Notes: a model not told the origin generated them from the sequence alone. A DNA stretch of 64,000 bases from Vibrio parahaemolyticus (GCF_900460535.1 NZ_UHIL01000001.1:62001-126000); one strand, 5' to 3'. Shown: positions 26,374 through 35,334, numbered from the stretch's first letter. Translations and numbers: made by a program.

Positions 26374-26430
26374 TGTACAGCGATAGACGCATTTAGATCA
26401 TCATGTTCTAAATACTGATTAACCTGTACA
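26374..26430 (-). promoter_or_regulatory. Nested inverted repeats upstream of arsJ
   Basis: Outer arms TGTACAG (26374-26380) and CTGTACA (26424-26430) enclose an inner hairpin ATTTAGA/TCTAAAT (26391-26413) whose 9-base loop is TCATCATGT. A second hairpin at 26575-26609 has nearly the same loop. It could be an operator or RNA structure controlling arsJ; the binding factor is unknown. Confidence 0.45.
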
Positions 26431-26574
26431 CCAACCATAAGGCGATACAACCTTAGTTCGAGTTTACAAACACGCTGGCATTTATAATTGAAAATTAATA
26501 ATCAATAAAAACAAAGGGTTAACCTGTCACCTTCCGTTTTATCGCTGAGCTATATTCCATTATAAAAACCAGAC

Positions 26575-26609
26575 AATAGCTTTTGGATCATGATGTTCCA
26601 AAAGCTATT
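26575..26609 (-). terminator. 12-bp perfect hairpin over the phosphatase stop codon
   Basis: AATAGCTTTTGG and CCAAAAGCTATT pair perfectly around an 11-base loop. The phosphatase TAG stop (26605-26607) is inside the stem. There is only a weak T tract on the minus strand, so it may be an attenuator or RNA-stability element between the phosphatase gene and arsJ. Confidence 0.5.
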
Positions 26610-27018
26610 TAAGCTGATCACGCGTCCATTCTTTTTCTAGCAGTAAGTGAGCTGCGAATAAACCAGTGCGACCCGAGCCGCCCATACAGTGCATCGCGAC
26701 TTTGCCATCTTGAGCAAGAATCGCATGCAGTTCAGGGCTAGCTTGTTGCCACTTCACCGCGAAATCCTCACTGGGTGCGCAATCATCTTCAATCTCGATC
26801 TGGAACCATTTCATGCCCAGTTGTTGGGTAACTTCACCCAAATCCGCGACGTCTTTCGATGCTAGCTCAGCATTGTCCAATGCCGTAACCACCGCTTGAA
26901 CACCCTGCTCTTTTAATTGCTGTAAAGACGTTTGCAAATCGACGCCTTTCGTACCCGGGCACGGTGTTAGGACTAATGCACCAGAGGCCAAATCTAATTG
27001 CCATGTAGGATGAGACAT
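26605..27018 (-). CDS. Tyrosine/dual-specificity phosphatase-like protein in the arsJ operon
   Basis: A 137-residue protein with the Cys-X5-Arg phosphatase loop HCMGGSGRTG (Cys111, Arg117) and a plausible general-acid Asp at 79 or 80 (IEDDCAPS). It resembles the CDKN3-type cysteine phosphatases. The C terminus is short: only about 20 residues follow the loop. It lies 12 bases after the GAPDH stop with AGGAG before its ATG, so it is co-transcribed. Its role in arsenic handling is unknown; it might act on phospho- or arseno-phosphoglycerate, or be a redox-active Cys protein, but that is speculation. Confidence 0.75.
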   Translation of the reverse strand: MSHPTWQLDLASGALVLTPCPGTKGVDLQTSLQQLKEQGVQAVVTALDNAELASKDVADLGEVTQQLGMKWFQIEIEDDCAPSEDFAVKWQQASPELHAILAQDGKVAMHCMGGSGRTGLFAAHLLLEKEWTRDQLK

Positions 27019-27030
27019 TGTGAACTCCTA

Positions 27031-28032
27031 TTAAGCCAAACCAACGTTACGAACCAATTCTGCGGTGCGCGTTGCGTAACCCATTTCATTGTCGTACCAC
27101 GCGTAAATCTTCACCATGCGAGAACCAACGACCATTGTTGAGAGTGCATCAACGATGGTTGAGCGTTGATCGCCTTTGTAATCGATCGACACCAACGGAC
27201 GCTCTTCAAAGCCAAGAATGCCTTTTAGCTCACCTTCTGACGCTTCTTTCAGCAAAGCATTCACTTCTTCTGCGGTGGTATCGCGTTTCACATCGAAGAT
27301 GATGTCTGTCAGTGACGCATTCGCCAACGGGACACGCACTGCGTGGCCGTTAATCTTGCCTTTTAAATCAGGGAAAATTTCCACAATCGCAGTCGCACTG
27401 CCCGTGGTGGTCGGGATAAGACTCATGCCACACGCACGAGCACGACGCAGATCTTTGTGCGGTGCATCCAAAATGGTTTGCGTATTGGTCAAATCATGAA
27501 TCGTCGTGAAAGAGGATTGCTCAATGCCCAATTTCTCATGAATGACTTTTACTACTGGTGCGATGCAGTTGGTCGTGCACGAAGCCGCTGTCACGATACG
27601 ATGTTTGTCAGGATCGAAAATGTGGTCGTTCACGCCAACAACGATGTTCGCAATACCTTCTTCTTTCACTGGTGCGCTAACCACCACTCGCTTCACGCCC
27701 TGATCGAGATATTGGTCAAGGTACGATGTTTTGCGGTGCACGCCTGTCGCTTCAATCACAACATCACAACCAGACCAATTCACTGCATCGATGTCGCGAT
27801 GCTGCGTCGTCGCGATGCGCTTGCCATTGATGACGAGTTCATTTCCCTCAACCTGCACTTCATGGTGCCAACGCCCTTGAACAGAGTCGAACTCCAATAA
27901 ATGACCCAATGTTGCTGCATCGCCCGCAACATCATTGATTTGCACAAATTCCAATTCTGGCCAATCGAATGCCGCGCGCAGCGCCAAACGTCCAATGCGC
28001 CCAAACCCGTTAATCCCTACTTTAATCGTCAT
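27031..28032 (-). CDS. ArsJ-associated glyceraldehyde-3-phosphate dehydrogenase
   Basis: A 333-residue NAD-dependent GAPDH with the nucleotide fold ([15 protein letters not shown]), catalytic Cys in [10 protein letters not shown] and the substrate region [16 protein letters not shown]. It sits between arsR and arsJ. In such operons the enzyme is thought to use arsenate instead of phosphate to form 1-arseno-3-phosphoglycerate, which ArsJ exports. It is therefore expected to be a specialised copy rather than the glycolytic gapA. Confidence 0.92.
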   Translation of the reverse strand: MTIKVGINGFGRIGRLALRAAFDWPELEFVQINDVAGDAATLGHLLEFDSVQGRWHHEVQVEGNELVINGKRIATTQHRDIDAVNWSGCDVVIEATGVHRKTSYLDQYLDQGVKRVVVSAPVKEEGIANIVVGVNDHIFDPDKHRIVTAASCTTNCIAPVVKVIHEKLGIEQSSFTTIHDLTNTQTILDAPHKDLRRARACGMSLIPTTTGSATAIVEIFPDLKGKINGHAVRVPLANASLTDIIFDVKRDTTAEEVNALLKEASEGELKGILGFEERPLVSIDYKGDQRSTIVDALSTMVVGSRMVKIYAWYDNEMGYATRTAELVRNVGLA

Positions 28033-28074
28033 AGTCTTACCCTTTAATCTTCAACCTTGAATCTTTGTTCGCTG

Positions 28075-28410
28075 TTAACAGCAAGCCTCACGACTTTTAT
28101 CGTGCAAGCGTGTAATGTCGTCTTGGTATTCTTGCTTCAAGCAATTCGATGCTACTAAGTCTTCAATCAACTTGCGCATCCATCCTGGCAATTGCTGCGA
28201 TAACTCGTAGTACACCCATTGTCCCTGACGCTTATCGACTAAAATGCCACTCGATCTTAACTGAGCAAGATGACGAGAAACTTTCGGCTGACTCTCTTGC
28301 AATGCAAACGCCAAATCACCTACGCAAATTTCTCCTTCGCGGGCCACCAGCATTAAGCAGCGCACACGAGTCTCGTCAGATAAAAGCTTGAAAAACTGAT
28401 GTGGAAGCAT
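28075..28410 (-). CDS. arsR: ArsR-family regulator of the arsenate-export operon
   Basis: A 111-residue winged-helix repressor (QESQPKVSRHLAQLRSSGIL is the recognition helix region). The usual arsenite pair in helix 3 (CVCD) is changed to CVGD, leaving one Cys29. Other cysteines are Cys18, Cys90, and a terminal Cys110-Cys111. This suggests a different metalloid site, perhaps using the C-terminal pair as in some other ArsR groups. I used the second ATG (28408-28410) because the operator-like palindrome covers the first one (28419). First gene of the operon. Confidence 0.88.
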   Translation of the reverse strand: MLPHQFFKLLSDETRVRCLMLVAREGEICVGDLAFALQESQPKVSRHLAQLRSSGILVDKRQGQWVYYELSQQLPGWMRKLIEDLVASNCLKQEYQDDITRLHDKSREACC

Positions 28411-28416
28411 AGTTAA

Positions 28417-28436
28417 CATACCTATATATGGATATG
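28417..28436 (-). promoter_or_regulatory. Probable ArsR operator
   Basis: Imperfect palindrome CATACCTATATATGGATATG (16 of 20 positions symmetrical) just upstream of the chosen arsR start, in autoregulatory position. Confidence 0.6.
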
Positions 28437-28516
28437 CGTATATGTTTATTTAATTGTGCCAAGGCGTCAAGAGCCACGCCCTTGCCTTCATAAAAGTTTC
28501 ATACTAATAGAGAGAA

Positions 28517-29740
28517 TTAGACCGCGACGACGCTTTGGCTCCAGCGAGCCGCTTCACTTAACGAGGCTTTGACTTCATCAAATGACAAACCCAACTGACC
28601 CGAGAGCTTTTCGACGCCATGCCAATCAGCTCGCTCGTAGCATTCTTCTAGCGAGATCAGCACGCCGTACTCACCCTTACGATGCAGTAATGCTTGCTGC
28701 ACAGAATCACTCAACGGCAGTTGCTTCACCAGGGCTTCGATCGATAAGTCGAGCATGGCATCTAAGATCGACAATAAGCCGACCATAAAGCCTTGCTCAT
28801 TAAGATGAGAAAAAGGTTGGTAACGCGACATCAGCTCACAGAACTGGGCACGTTGCAAAGAGAGGTTGTACAACTCACGCGGTTTGTTGCTTGAGATGTA
28901 AGACGCCACCACCAAAGAGACAAATTGCTTCAGCTTGTCTTGACCAAGGTAAATCAGCGCCTGACGGAACGAGCTGATTTCCACCTCTAATGTGGTGATC
29001 TGGGTATTCACAAAACGCAGTAACTTGTACGACAAGGCCACATCTTGCGTAATGATGCTTTCAATGCGGTCAAAATCCGGCTCTGGCGCGCAGACTTCCC
29101 GAAACAGTTGTAACGCTAACACCTGCTCCGGACTGACGTATTTGGTTTGCGACACCAATGGCTTGCTAAAAAAGTAGCCTTGAAAGAATTTAAAACCCGC
29201 CGCTTTGGCTTGCTCAAACTCTTCTGCGGTTTCGACGCGTTCCGCTAAAAAGTGATATTTGACGCGCTTGGCGAGGTGGGTTTTAACCAGTTCACACGCT
29301 TTTTCTAGCCCCATCGCCATGATATCGAGTTTAACGATGTGCACATAAGGTAAGAAGCGACGCCACTCCGGCGTTAAGGTGAAATCATCCAGCGCGATCA
29401 AATAACCTTCTCGATATAACTCGCGAATTGCATCGAGAAGATCATCGGTAGGTTGGCAAGTCTCTAAGACTTCTACGACGATTTTGTTTTTTGGCAAGCT
29501 GCGAGGCAAACGGCGTACCAAGCTCTGATGAGGAAAGTTGATGAAGCATCGCGAAGACGCAATCACTGGGTTAGTACCCAGTGATAGAAAGTTCTCGACG
29601 ATTAATCGGTATGTCGCTCGGTTTGATTCGATATGGGCGGGATAGGCGTTGCTTTCCCCATCTCTAAATAACAATTCATAACCCAGCGTCTGTCTTTTAC
29701 GGTTAAAAATCGGCTGACGAGCGACATACGTTGTATTCAT
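28517..29740 (-). CDS. EAL-HDOD domain signalling protein
   Basis: A 407-residue protein with an N-terminal EAL-type c-di-GMP phosphodiesterase domain (about 1-200) and a C-terminal HDOD domain (about 205-395), the CdgJ/YuxH architecture. In the EAL part the metal/catalytic positions mostly remain (YELLFR, CFINF, VEVLET, LDDF, VKLD, AERVET, FFQGYFF), though the EAL triad is ELL and the DDFG loop is DDFT. It may degrade or merely bind c-di-GMP; relatives affect motility. Monocistronic, reading leftwards. Confidence 0.85.
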   Translation of the reverse strand: MNTTYVARQPIFNRKRQTLGYELLFRDGESNAYPAHIESNRATYRLIVENFLSLGTNPVIASSRCFINFPHQSLVRRLPRSLPKNKIVVEVLETCQPTDDLLDAIRELYREGYLIALDDFTLTPEWRRFLPYVHIVKLDIMAMGLEKACELVKTHLAKRVKYHFLAERVETAEEFEQAKAAGFKFFQGYFFSKPLVSQTKYVSPEQVLALQLFREVCAPEPDFDRIESIITQDVALSYKLLRFVNTQITTLEVEISSFRQALIYLGQDKLKQFVSLVVASYISSNKPRELYNLSLQRAQFCELMSRYQPFSHLNEQGFMVGLLSILDAMLDLSIEALVKQLPLSDSVQQALLHRKGEYGVLISLEECYERADWHGVEKLSGQLGLSFDEVKASLSEAARWSQSVVAV

Positions 29741-29764
29741 GCGATAGAACTACCTATAAATGGC

Positions 29765-30382
29765 TTAGGATTTTGCAGCCGCTAATAATGCACCACAACC
29801 CATAAACATTGAACCGAATACTTTGTTAATTTTACCCATGATCTTGTCTGAACGGATAAAGCGTCCCATCTGCGCCGCTAACGTGGTGTAACCCAACATT
29901 ACACACGCATCAATTACCACTGTCGTCACCCCTAGCGCCAACAATTGCGTCAGTTGGTCTTTTGCAGGGTCGATAAACTGTGGGAACAACGCCACCAAAA
30001 AGACGATCGATTTAGGGTTAGTCAGGTTAATTAAAACGGCTTTATACAATAATGCGCTACCTGACATCTCTTTGTGACTCTCATTGGCAATCAAGCCGGA
30101 AGTATCACGCCATTTCTGAATACCCAACCATACAAGGTAAGCCGCACCTACCCATTTAATGATAGTAAACGCAGTTGCCGATTGCGCCACCAGCGCACCG
30201 ATGCCAGCGCCAACCAAGGCGATGTGAATCGCGAGTCCGATTTGCAGACCAACAATCGCGCCAAGCGATTTACGCGTGCCGTAACTCAAGCCATTGCTGA
30301 TTGAGTTAACCGTGCCTGAACCCGGAGCCAAACTAAAAACGATTGCAGTTACCACATAGGCCAACCAAACGTGGGTATCCAT
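29765..30382 (-). CDS. rhtB: Homoserine/homoserine-lactone efflux protein RhtB (LysE family)
   Basis: A 205-residue, six-helix exporter with the LysE/RhtB signature SLAPGSGTVNSISNGLSYG near the N terminus and VLINLTNPKSIVFLVALFPQF in the middle, nearly the E. coli RhtB pattern. It exports homoserine and related amino acids or lactones. Divergent from pldB with 65 bases between starts; E. coli also keeps rhtB next to pldB. Confidence 0.9.
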   Translation of the reverse strand: MDTHVWLAYVVTAIVFSLAPGSGTVNSISNGLSYGTRKSLGAIVGLQIGLAIHIALVGAGIGALVAQSATAFTIIKWVGAAYLVWLGIQKWRDTSGLIANESHKEMSGSALLYKAVLINLTNPKSIVFLVALFPQFIDPAKDQLTQLLALGVTTVVIDACVMLGYTTLAAQMGRFIRSDKIMGKINKVFGSMFMGCGALLAAAKS

Positions 30383-30447
30383 TGCATTTCCTCACTAATT
30401 CTTCGATGATACATCGCGTCTACAATGTATCTTCAGGTAATCGACTA

Positions 30448-31458
30448 ATGGCTACTAACCATTCACCTTTGACTTATACTCAAGAGACTTTATTTGAGCA
30501 AGCAATTGGTGGTCCGATCGCAGCACTTTGGCAAACTCGCCAAGAGGGCTTTGTTAAAGGGACAGAGAAAAAGAAAATCTACTGGTGCAAACTCACCAAC
30601 CCTGAACACAAAAAAGCCGTGCTGATCGTCAATGGCCGCATCGAATCTTCCTGGAAGTACCAAGAGCTGTTTTACGATCTCTACCGCCAAGGTTACGATG
30701 TGTATTCCTTTGACCACCGAGGACAAGGTTTATCAGATCGCCTATTATCTGACTCTGATATGGGTCACGTCTATGACTTTACTGACTATATTGATGATAT
30801 GGACGTGGTGATCAAACAACACGACCTTAAACAATATCAGCAGTGCTTTATCATCGCGCACTCCATGGGCGGTGCCATCGCGACGCGCTACCTGCAAACC
30901 CACCCAGAGCACCCATTCACTGGTTTGATTTTAAGCGCACCCATGTTTGGCATTAACTTGCCGTGGTACTTATCACCCATCGCTATCCCAGTGACGCAAA
31001 TTCTTTCTGCCGTGTCACCACTGCCGCGTTATGCGCCGGGCCACAAGCCGTACTTTCCCAAGCCTTTTGAGGACAATCCTCTCAGCCAAAGCGCAGGCCG
31101 CTACCAGTGGTTTCGCAATCTCTATACAGAAAAACCGGAACTGCAAGTCGGCGGACCAAGCACGCGCTGGGTATGGCAAGGACTCATGGCAGCGAAACAG
31201 TGCTTTTTGTTAACTCGCCAAGTAAAAGTGCCTGTGCTACTGGTTCAAGCAGGTAATGATCGTATCGTCAGCAATCTCGCGCAAAAACGCTTTATCGAGA
31301 AGCTGCGTAAAACCAATCCTCATGCGGCATTGCTTTCTATTGAAGGCGCACAGCATGAAATCTTGTTCGAAACAGACCAGTACCGCAATCAAGCGCTCGA
31401 TGCGATCTTCCGCTTTATGGATGACCCTACTTCGTCGTCAGACGAAAAAATGCAATAA
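30448..31458 (+). CDS. pldB: Lysophospholipase L2 PldB
   Basis: Alpha/beta hydrolase of the inner membrane that removes the acyl chain from lysophospholipids. 336 residues, with the oxyanion region VNGRIESSWKY, FDHRGQGLSDR, the nucleophile Ser in AHSMGGAIA, Asp in AGNDRIVS and His in EGAQHEIL. I used the ATG at 30448 with AGGTAA upstream; the longer upstream frame runs into the rhtB start region. yigL follows, as in E. coli. Confidence 0.93.
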   Translation: MATNHSPLTYTQETLFEQAIGGPIAALWQTRQEGFVKGTEKKKIYWCKLTNPEHKKAVLIVNGRIESSWKYQELFYDLYRQGYDVYSFDHRGQGLSDRLLSDSDMGHVYDFTDYIDDMDVVIKQHDLKQYQQCFIIAHSMGGAIATRYLQTHPEHPFTGLILSAPMFGINLPWYLSPIAIPVTQILSAVSPLPRYAPGHKPYFPKPFEDNPLSQSAGRYQWFRNLYTEKPELQVGGPSTRWVWQGLMAAKQCFLLTRQVKVPVLLVQAGNDRIVSNLAQKRFIEKLRKTNPHAALLSIEGAQHEILFETDQYRNQALDAIFRFMDDPTSSSDEKMQ

Positions 31459-31499
31459 GAGTTGTAGGCGACCACTTCACCGCAATGATTAAAGAGGAA

Positions 31500-31640
31500 A
31501 TGTCTCTCAAACGATTTACCCTCTTTTTCATCCTTATTTTGGCGTACACTGCTTGCGTCTGTTTCGCCCACCTCGCACGTTTAACGAGGAAAGCAGGCAG
31601 CATTAAGTTCCCCCGCATTCGGAGCAGTATGATCTAGTCA
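31500..31640 (+). CDS. Possible 46-residue membrane peptide
   Basis: A short frame between pldB and yigL begins MSLKRFTLFFILILAYTACV and then has a basic tail. It has one hydrophobic helix with a basic start. AGAGG lies only two bases before the ATG, which is closer than usual, so translation is doubtful. The same interval also holds an imperfect stem (CGGAGCAGTA with TACTGTACTCCG, 31619-31655). Treat as a candidate only. Confidence 0.25.
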
Positions 31641-31703
31641 GTCTACTGTACTCCGTTTGCAATCAACCTGTTCCACTCTATCCAAACCGTTTACGAGGGC
31701 TTC

Positions 31704-32528
31704 ATGAGCACATCGCTACCTTGCAAAGAGATCACTAAAATCGTTGCCTCAGATCTGGATGGCACGTTACTGGCACCAAACCATCAGCTAAGTGCTTACT
31801 CAAAAGAGACGCTAAAAGCGCTGCATGAAAAGGGTTACACCTTTGTCTTTGCAACGGGTCGCCACCACGTAGACGTTGCAAGCATTCGTCGCCAAGTGGG
31901 CATTCCGGCTTACATGATCACCTCAAACGGTGCGCGTGTTCATGACCAAAACGATCAACTGATGTACAGTGAAAACGTACCTGCAGATTTGGTTCAAGGC
32001 GTGATCGACACGATCAAACATGATCACGAGATACTTATCCACATGTATCAAAACGACAGTTGGCTGATGAACAAAGACGACGAAACACTGCGTGATTTCC
32101 ATGACGAATTCACATACGTCTTATTCGATGAAGACCAAGCGCCTACCGACGGCATTGCGAAAATTTTCTTCACCCATCCAGCGCAAGATCATGAACGTTT
32201 GGTGGTGTTTGAAAACAAACTGCGTGAACAGTTTGGCGATAAATTGAATATCGCGTTCTCTACTCCTTGGTGCTTAGAAGTAATGAGTGCGGGCGTTTCG
32301 AAAGGCCACGCGCTACAAGCAGTCGCGGAAACTCTGGGTTTAACGCTCGAAAACTGCATTGCATTTGGCGACGGCATGAATGATGTCGAAATGCTATCAA
32401 TGGCAGGCAAAGGCTTAGTAATGGGCACATCACACGAGAAAGTGATGAAAGCGCTGCCAAACAATGAAGTGATTGGCAGCAACGCAGACGATGCCGTGGC
32501 GCATTACCTGCAAGATCACCTGCTCTAA
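31704..32528 (+). CDS. yigL: Cof-type HAD phosphatase YigL
   Basis: A 274-residue HAD phosphatase: motif I VASDLDGTLL, motif II TSNGA, the conserved Lys in GVSKG, and motif IV FGDGMNDVEML, with a C2-type cap between. E. coli YigL dephosphorylates pyridoxal phosphate and sugar phosphates and also follows pldB. A bidirectional terminator follows. Confidence 0.92.
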   Translation: MSTSLPCKEITKIVASDLDGTLLAPNHQLSAYSKETLKALHEKGYTFVFATGRHHVDVASIRRQVGIPAYMITSNGARVHDQNDQLMYSENVPADLVQGVIDTIKHDHEILIHMYQNDSWLMNKDDETLRDFHDEFTYVLFDEDQAPTDGIAKIFFTHPAQDHERLVVFENKLREQFGDKLNIAFSTPWCLEVMSAGVSKGHALQAVAETLGLTLENCIAFGDGMNDVEMLSMAGKGLVMGTSHEKVMKALPNNEVIGSNADDAVAHYLQDHLL

Positions 32529-32550
32529 CCCTTGGGTTAACAACAAAATC

Positions 32551-32583
32551 ACGAAGGGCTGCAATTTGCAGCCCTTTTTTTAT
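32551..32583. terminator. Terminator between yigL and the EVE gene
   Basis: Stem AAGGGCTGC/GCAGCCCTT with a 4-nt loop followed by a long T run. Confidence 0.85.
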
Positions 32584-33050
32584 CTCTGGCTTGGTAACTT
32601 CTCTTTGCCAAGAATCGCTTCCCACTCATCTTCGGTCACAGGCATGATCGAAAGGCGATTTCCGCGTTTCACCAGTGGCATGTTCTCAAGTTCAGGCATC
32701 GCTTTCATGACCGACAGTGGGATCACCCGCGCGGTTTTACGCACAAACTCAATATCGACCATGATCCAACGAGGGTTGTCTGGGTCCGATTTTGGGTCGT
32801 AATAATCACTTTCTGGGTCGAACTGAAAATGGTCGGGATAGGCTTCTCGCACGACTTTGGCAATCCCCGCCACGCCAACATTTTTACAGGAAGAGTGGTA
32901 AATCAGGACGAAATCGCCCACCTTTACTTGGTCACGCATCATATTGCGCGCCTGATAATTACGAACTCCCTCCCAACATGAAACCTTTTGGGTTCTAAGC
33001 GTGTCAATAGAAAAGGTATCTGGTTCTGTTTTAAATAACCAATATGCCAT
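32580..33050 (-). CDS. EVE domain protein
   Basis: A 156-residue single EVE domain (AYWLFKTEPDTFSIDTL, GVRNYQARNMMRD, VGDFVLIYHSS, WIMVDIEFV), a PUA-like fold that in other proteins binds modified bases in DNA or RNA. The target is unknown. I used the ATG at 33048-33050, where the domain begins; the frame extends upstream into the leader of the next gene without similarity. Divergent from the lipoprotein gene. Confidence 0.88.
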   Translation of the reverse strand: MAYWLFKTEPDTFSIDTLRTQKVSCWEGVRNYQARNMMRDQVKVGDFVLIYHSSCKNVGVAGIAKVVREAYPDHFQFDPESDYYDPKSDPDNPRWIMVDIEFVRKTARVIPLSVMKAMPELENMPLVKRGNRLSIMPVTEDEWEAILGKEKLPSQR

Positions 33051-33097
33051 AATGCCATCCGATGCCGATTGAGTAACAATAATGAGGAAGATATAAC

Positions 33098-34648
33098 ATG
33101 AAGGCTTTGAAAAACCCAGTGGCACTCGCCACTCTGCTGGTTCTGCAAGCATGTAGTTCGCAACCGCCACAATCTGGCGCGGAAACACCAACCTCTCCAC
33201 CAGCATCATTAGATAAGCCTGAAACTATTCAACCTCAAACTTTTATGTTGCGCGGCAAAGTAATCATCGGCCATGAAAGCCAATACATCATGCCTTGCGG
33301 CAGCGACAAACAATATTGGTTGCAACTGTCACCACAACAAATTCAACGCGCCATTAAGCTCGGCAATGAACCGTACCAAACCATGTATGGCGAAGTCATC
33401 GGTCATCTTAATCCTCCGGGCATTGATGGTTTCTCTGCGGATTTCGACGCCAACTTTGTGGTTGAGCAAGTGAACTTCCTCACTACCGAAAACCCAAATC
33501 GTTGCAGCCAACCGCAAAAACCGACGCGTGTATTTGGCAACGAGCCGTCTTGGGCAGCCAGTTTTGAAGCCAATGCGCTTAAGTTCCAACAGATGGGTAA
33601 AACCACCGAAATGCTGTCTATTCAAAGCAGTCAACTGCAGCCGCGCCAACGCACTTATAGGCTTGATGATGGTGAACTACGCATGACGGAAAACCTCTGT
33701 TCAGACACCATGAGTGACTCTTTATATGGCTGGAAAGCAACACTCAAACACGATGGAAACACTTACCAAGGGTGTGGCATGGCAGCGAACGTTGATGCAA
33801 CGCTTAGCTGGGAAAATACCTATGTAGCCACCTCAACGCAATCACAAGGCTTTGAGGTGCAAATGACCTTAAACCCTGACCACAGCGCCACGACGAAATA
33901 CAGCTACTCAAACGGTCAAGACCCATTAGTGGAACGCGGCTTCTGGCAACAGTTGAGCCCGTCGCAAGTTCAAGTTGTGATGACCCACCACCAGCAACAA
34001 CGTTTGATGTCTGAGCGACTCTTTACGCGCGAAGGCAACCAACTCAAAGCCACCAAGGAAAAAGTGGGCAGCATGGTGTACCCGATCGCCGATGGTGGCT
34101 TAGTGCTTTACCCAGCAACCGTTCGTGATGCAGGCGTTCAACAACCGGCGGCGAAGCGCGCAGACCAACCTATCGGCAGTGCTGACGTCCCATCCAGTGC
34201 CGATTTCGATTCCAAAGTCGATGCTGCGGTACGTAACTACTTCTTCATCCATCAAACCGACCCAAGCAATAACCAATACCGCTGGCTAACGTACGATCTC
34301 AATGGTGATGGTAATGAAGAACTGCTGGTTCAATTGGATTGGTGCGGCTCAGGCGGTTGTACGCTCTTGGTGTTCGAAAACCATGAAAAAGAATGGCGCT
34401 TCAACAGTCGAATTACACTGGTAAGAAGCCCAATGATGCTCGGCCAACAAACGTCGCACGGTTGGCGCGACCTGATTTTCGATGTTAGTGGCGGCGGCGC
34501 AACACCAGCAAAACATGTCATGCAGTACACTGGCGTAAGCTACCCTCTGAACCCGAGCATGGCACCAACAGCCACACCTGAACAAATCAGTGGTGTTCGT
34601 CTGTTCTCGGATGGTATTAGCCCAGTGCGTGAAGGGGTTCGACTGTAA
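33098..34648 (+). CDS. Large lipoprotein, COG3650-type
   Basis: A 516-residue protein with signal peptide and lipobox LQAC (Cys19). The middle (about 145-235) carries the block FGNEPSWAASFE, CSDTMSDSLYGW and YQGCGMA, which I recognise as the COG3650 family of heat-shock-HslJ-like envelope proteins. Near residue 390 there is an EF-hand-like loop, DLNGDGNEE, which may bind calcium. The role is unknown; probably outer-membrane anchored. The stop overlaps the start of the next gene by one base. Confidence 0.75.
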   Translation: MKALKNPVALATLLVLQACSSQPPQSGAETPTSPPASLDKPETIQPQTFMLRGKVIIGHESQYIMPCGSDKQYWLQLSPQQIQRAIKLGNEPYQTMYGEVIGHLNPPGIDGFSADFDANFVVEQVNFLTTENPNRCSQPQKPTRVFGNEPSWAASFEANALKFQQMGKTTEMLSIQSSQLQPRQRTYRLDDGELRMTENLCSDTMSDSLYGWKATLKHDGNTYQGCGMAANVDATLSWENTYVATSTQSQGFEVQMTLNPDHSATTKYSYSNGQDPLVERGFWQQLSPSQVQVVMTHHQQQRLMSERLFTREGNQLKATKEKVGSMVYPIADGGLVLYPATVRDAGVQQPAAKRADQPIGSADVPSSADFDSKVDAAVRNYFFIHQTDPSNNQYRWLTYDLNGDGNEELLVQLDWCGSGGCTLLVFENHEKEWRFNSRITLVRSPMMLGQQTSHGWRDLIFDVSGGGATPAKHVMQYTGVSYPLNPSMAPTATPEQISGVRLFSDGISPVREGVRL

Positions 34649-35262
34649 TGTCACAACCGTGTCCCCATTGCGGTTTTCAGTTCAACTGTATTTGCTTGCT
34701 GGTGCCTAAACTCACCAGCAAGCACGAAATACTGCTATTGATGCACCCAAATGAGCTAACTCGTGACACCAATACGGGCCAGCTATTACAGCATTGCCAA
34801 CTCAACGTCGAGCAAGCAATCTGGGATCGCAAACAACCACCAGCAGAGTTGCTCACTCGCTTGGCTGATCCTTCGCTGTACCCGGTGATTTTATTCCCAA
34901 GTGAAGAAAGCATCACACTCGAACATGTGGAAATGCAAAGCCAGCAACAAGCCAAAATGCCGCTGTACATTATTTTGGATGCCACTTGGCAAGAAGCGCG
35001 CAAGATGATCAATAAGAGTCGCTGGTTAGAAGGTATCCCTACCATGGGACTTTCCGCACTCGCCGATTCTCAATATCAACTGCGACGTAATCAGCAACAA
35101 GGCAACTTGTGCACCTTTGAGGTTGCTGCCCACTTATTAGGTCAACTTGGTGAACAAGATAACCAACAGCAAATGCATACGTTCTTTACTCACTACCTTG
35201 CGCTGTTCCAAGCCGAGAAAAGTGGCCATGCTCTCAAGTCGTCACCACGCTCTCTCGAGTAA
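34648..35262 (+). CDS. DTW domain protein (tRNA-uridine aminocarboxypropyltransferase-like)
   Basis: A 204-residue protein with an N-terminal Cys cluster (CPHCGFQFNCIC), probably zinc binding, and the DTW-family motif DATWQEARKM. Members such as TapT add the acp group to uridine in tRNA. The specific tRNA position is not deducible. Its ATG overlaps the preceding stop (TAATG), so it is coupled to the lipoprotein gene; a terminator follows. Confidence 0.85.
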   Translation: MSQPCPHCGFQFNCICLLVPKLTSKHEILLLMHPNELTRDTNTGQLLQHCQLNVEQAIWDRKQPPAELLTRLADPSLYPVILFPSEESITLEHVEMQSQQQAKMPLYIILDATWQEARKMINKSRWLEGIPTMGLSALADSQYQLRRNQQQGNLCTFEVAAHLLGQLGEQDNQQQMHTFFTHYLALFQAEKSGHALKSSPRSLE

Positions 35263-35281
35263 ACCCAATCGACGAAACAAA

Positions 35282-35309
35282 AAACGCAGCCAAGGCTGCG
35301 TTTTTTTAT
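35282..35309. terminator. Terminator after the DTW gene
   Basis: Stem AAACGCAGCC/GGCTGCGTTT with a 2-nt loop and seven T residues. Confidence 0.85.
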
Positions 35310-35334
35310 TGGCATTGTTTCACGTGAAACACGA

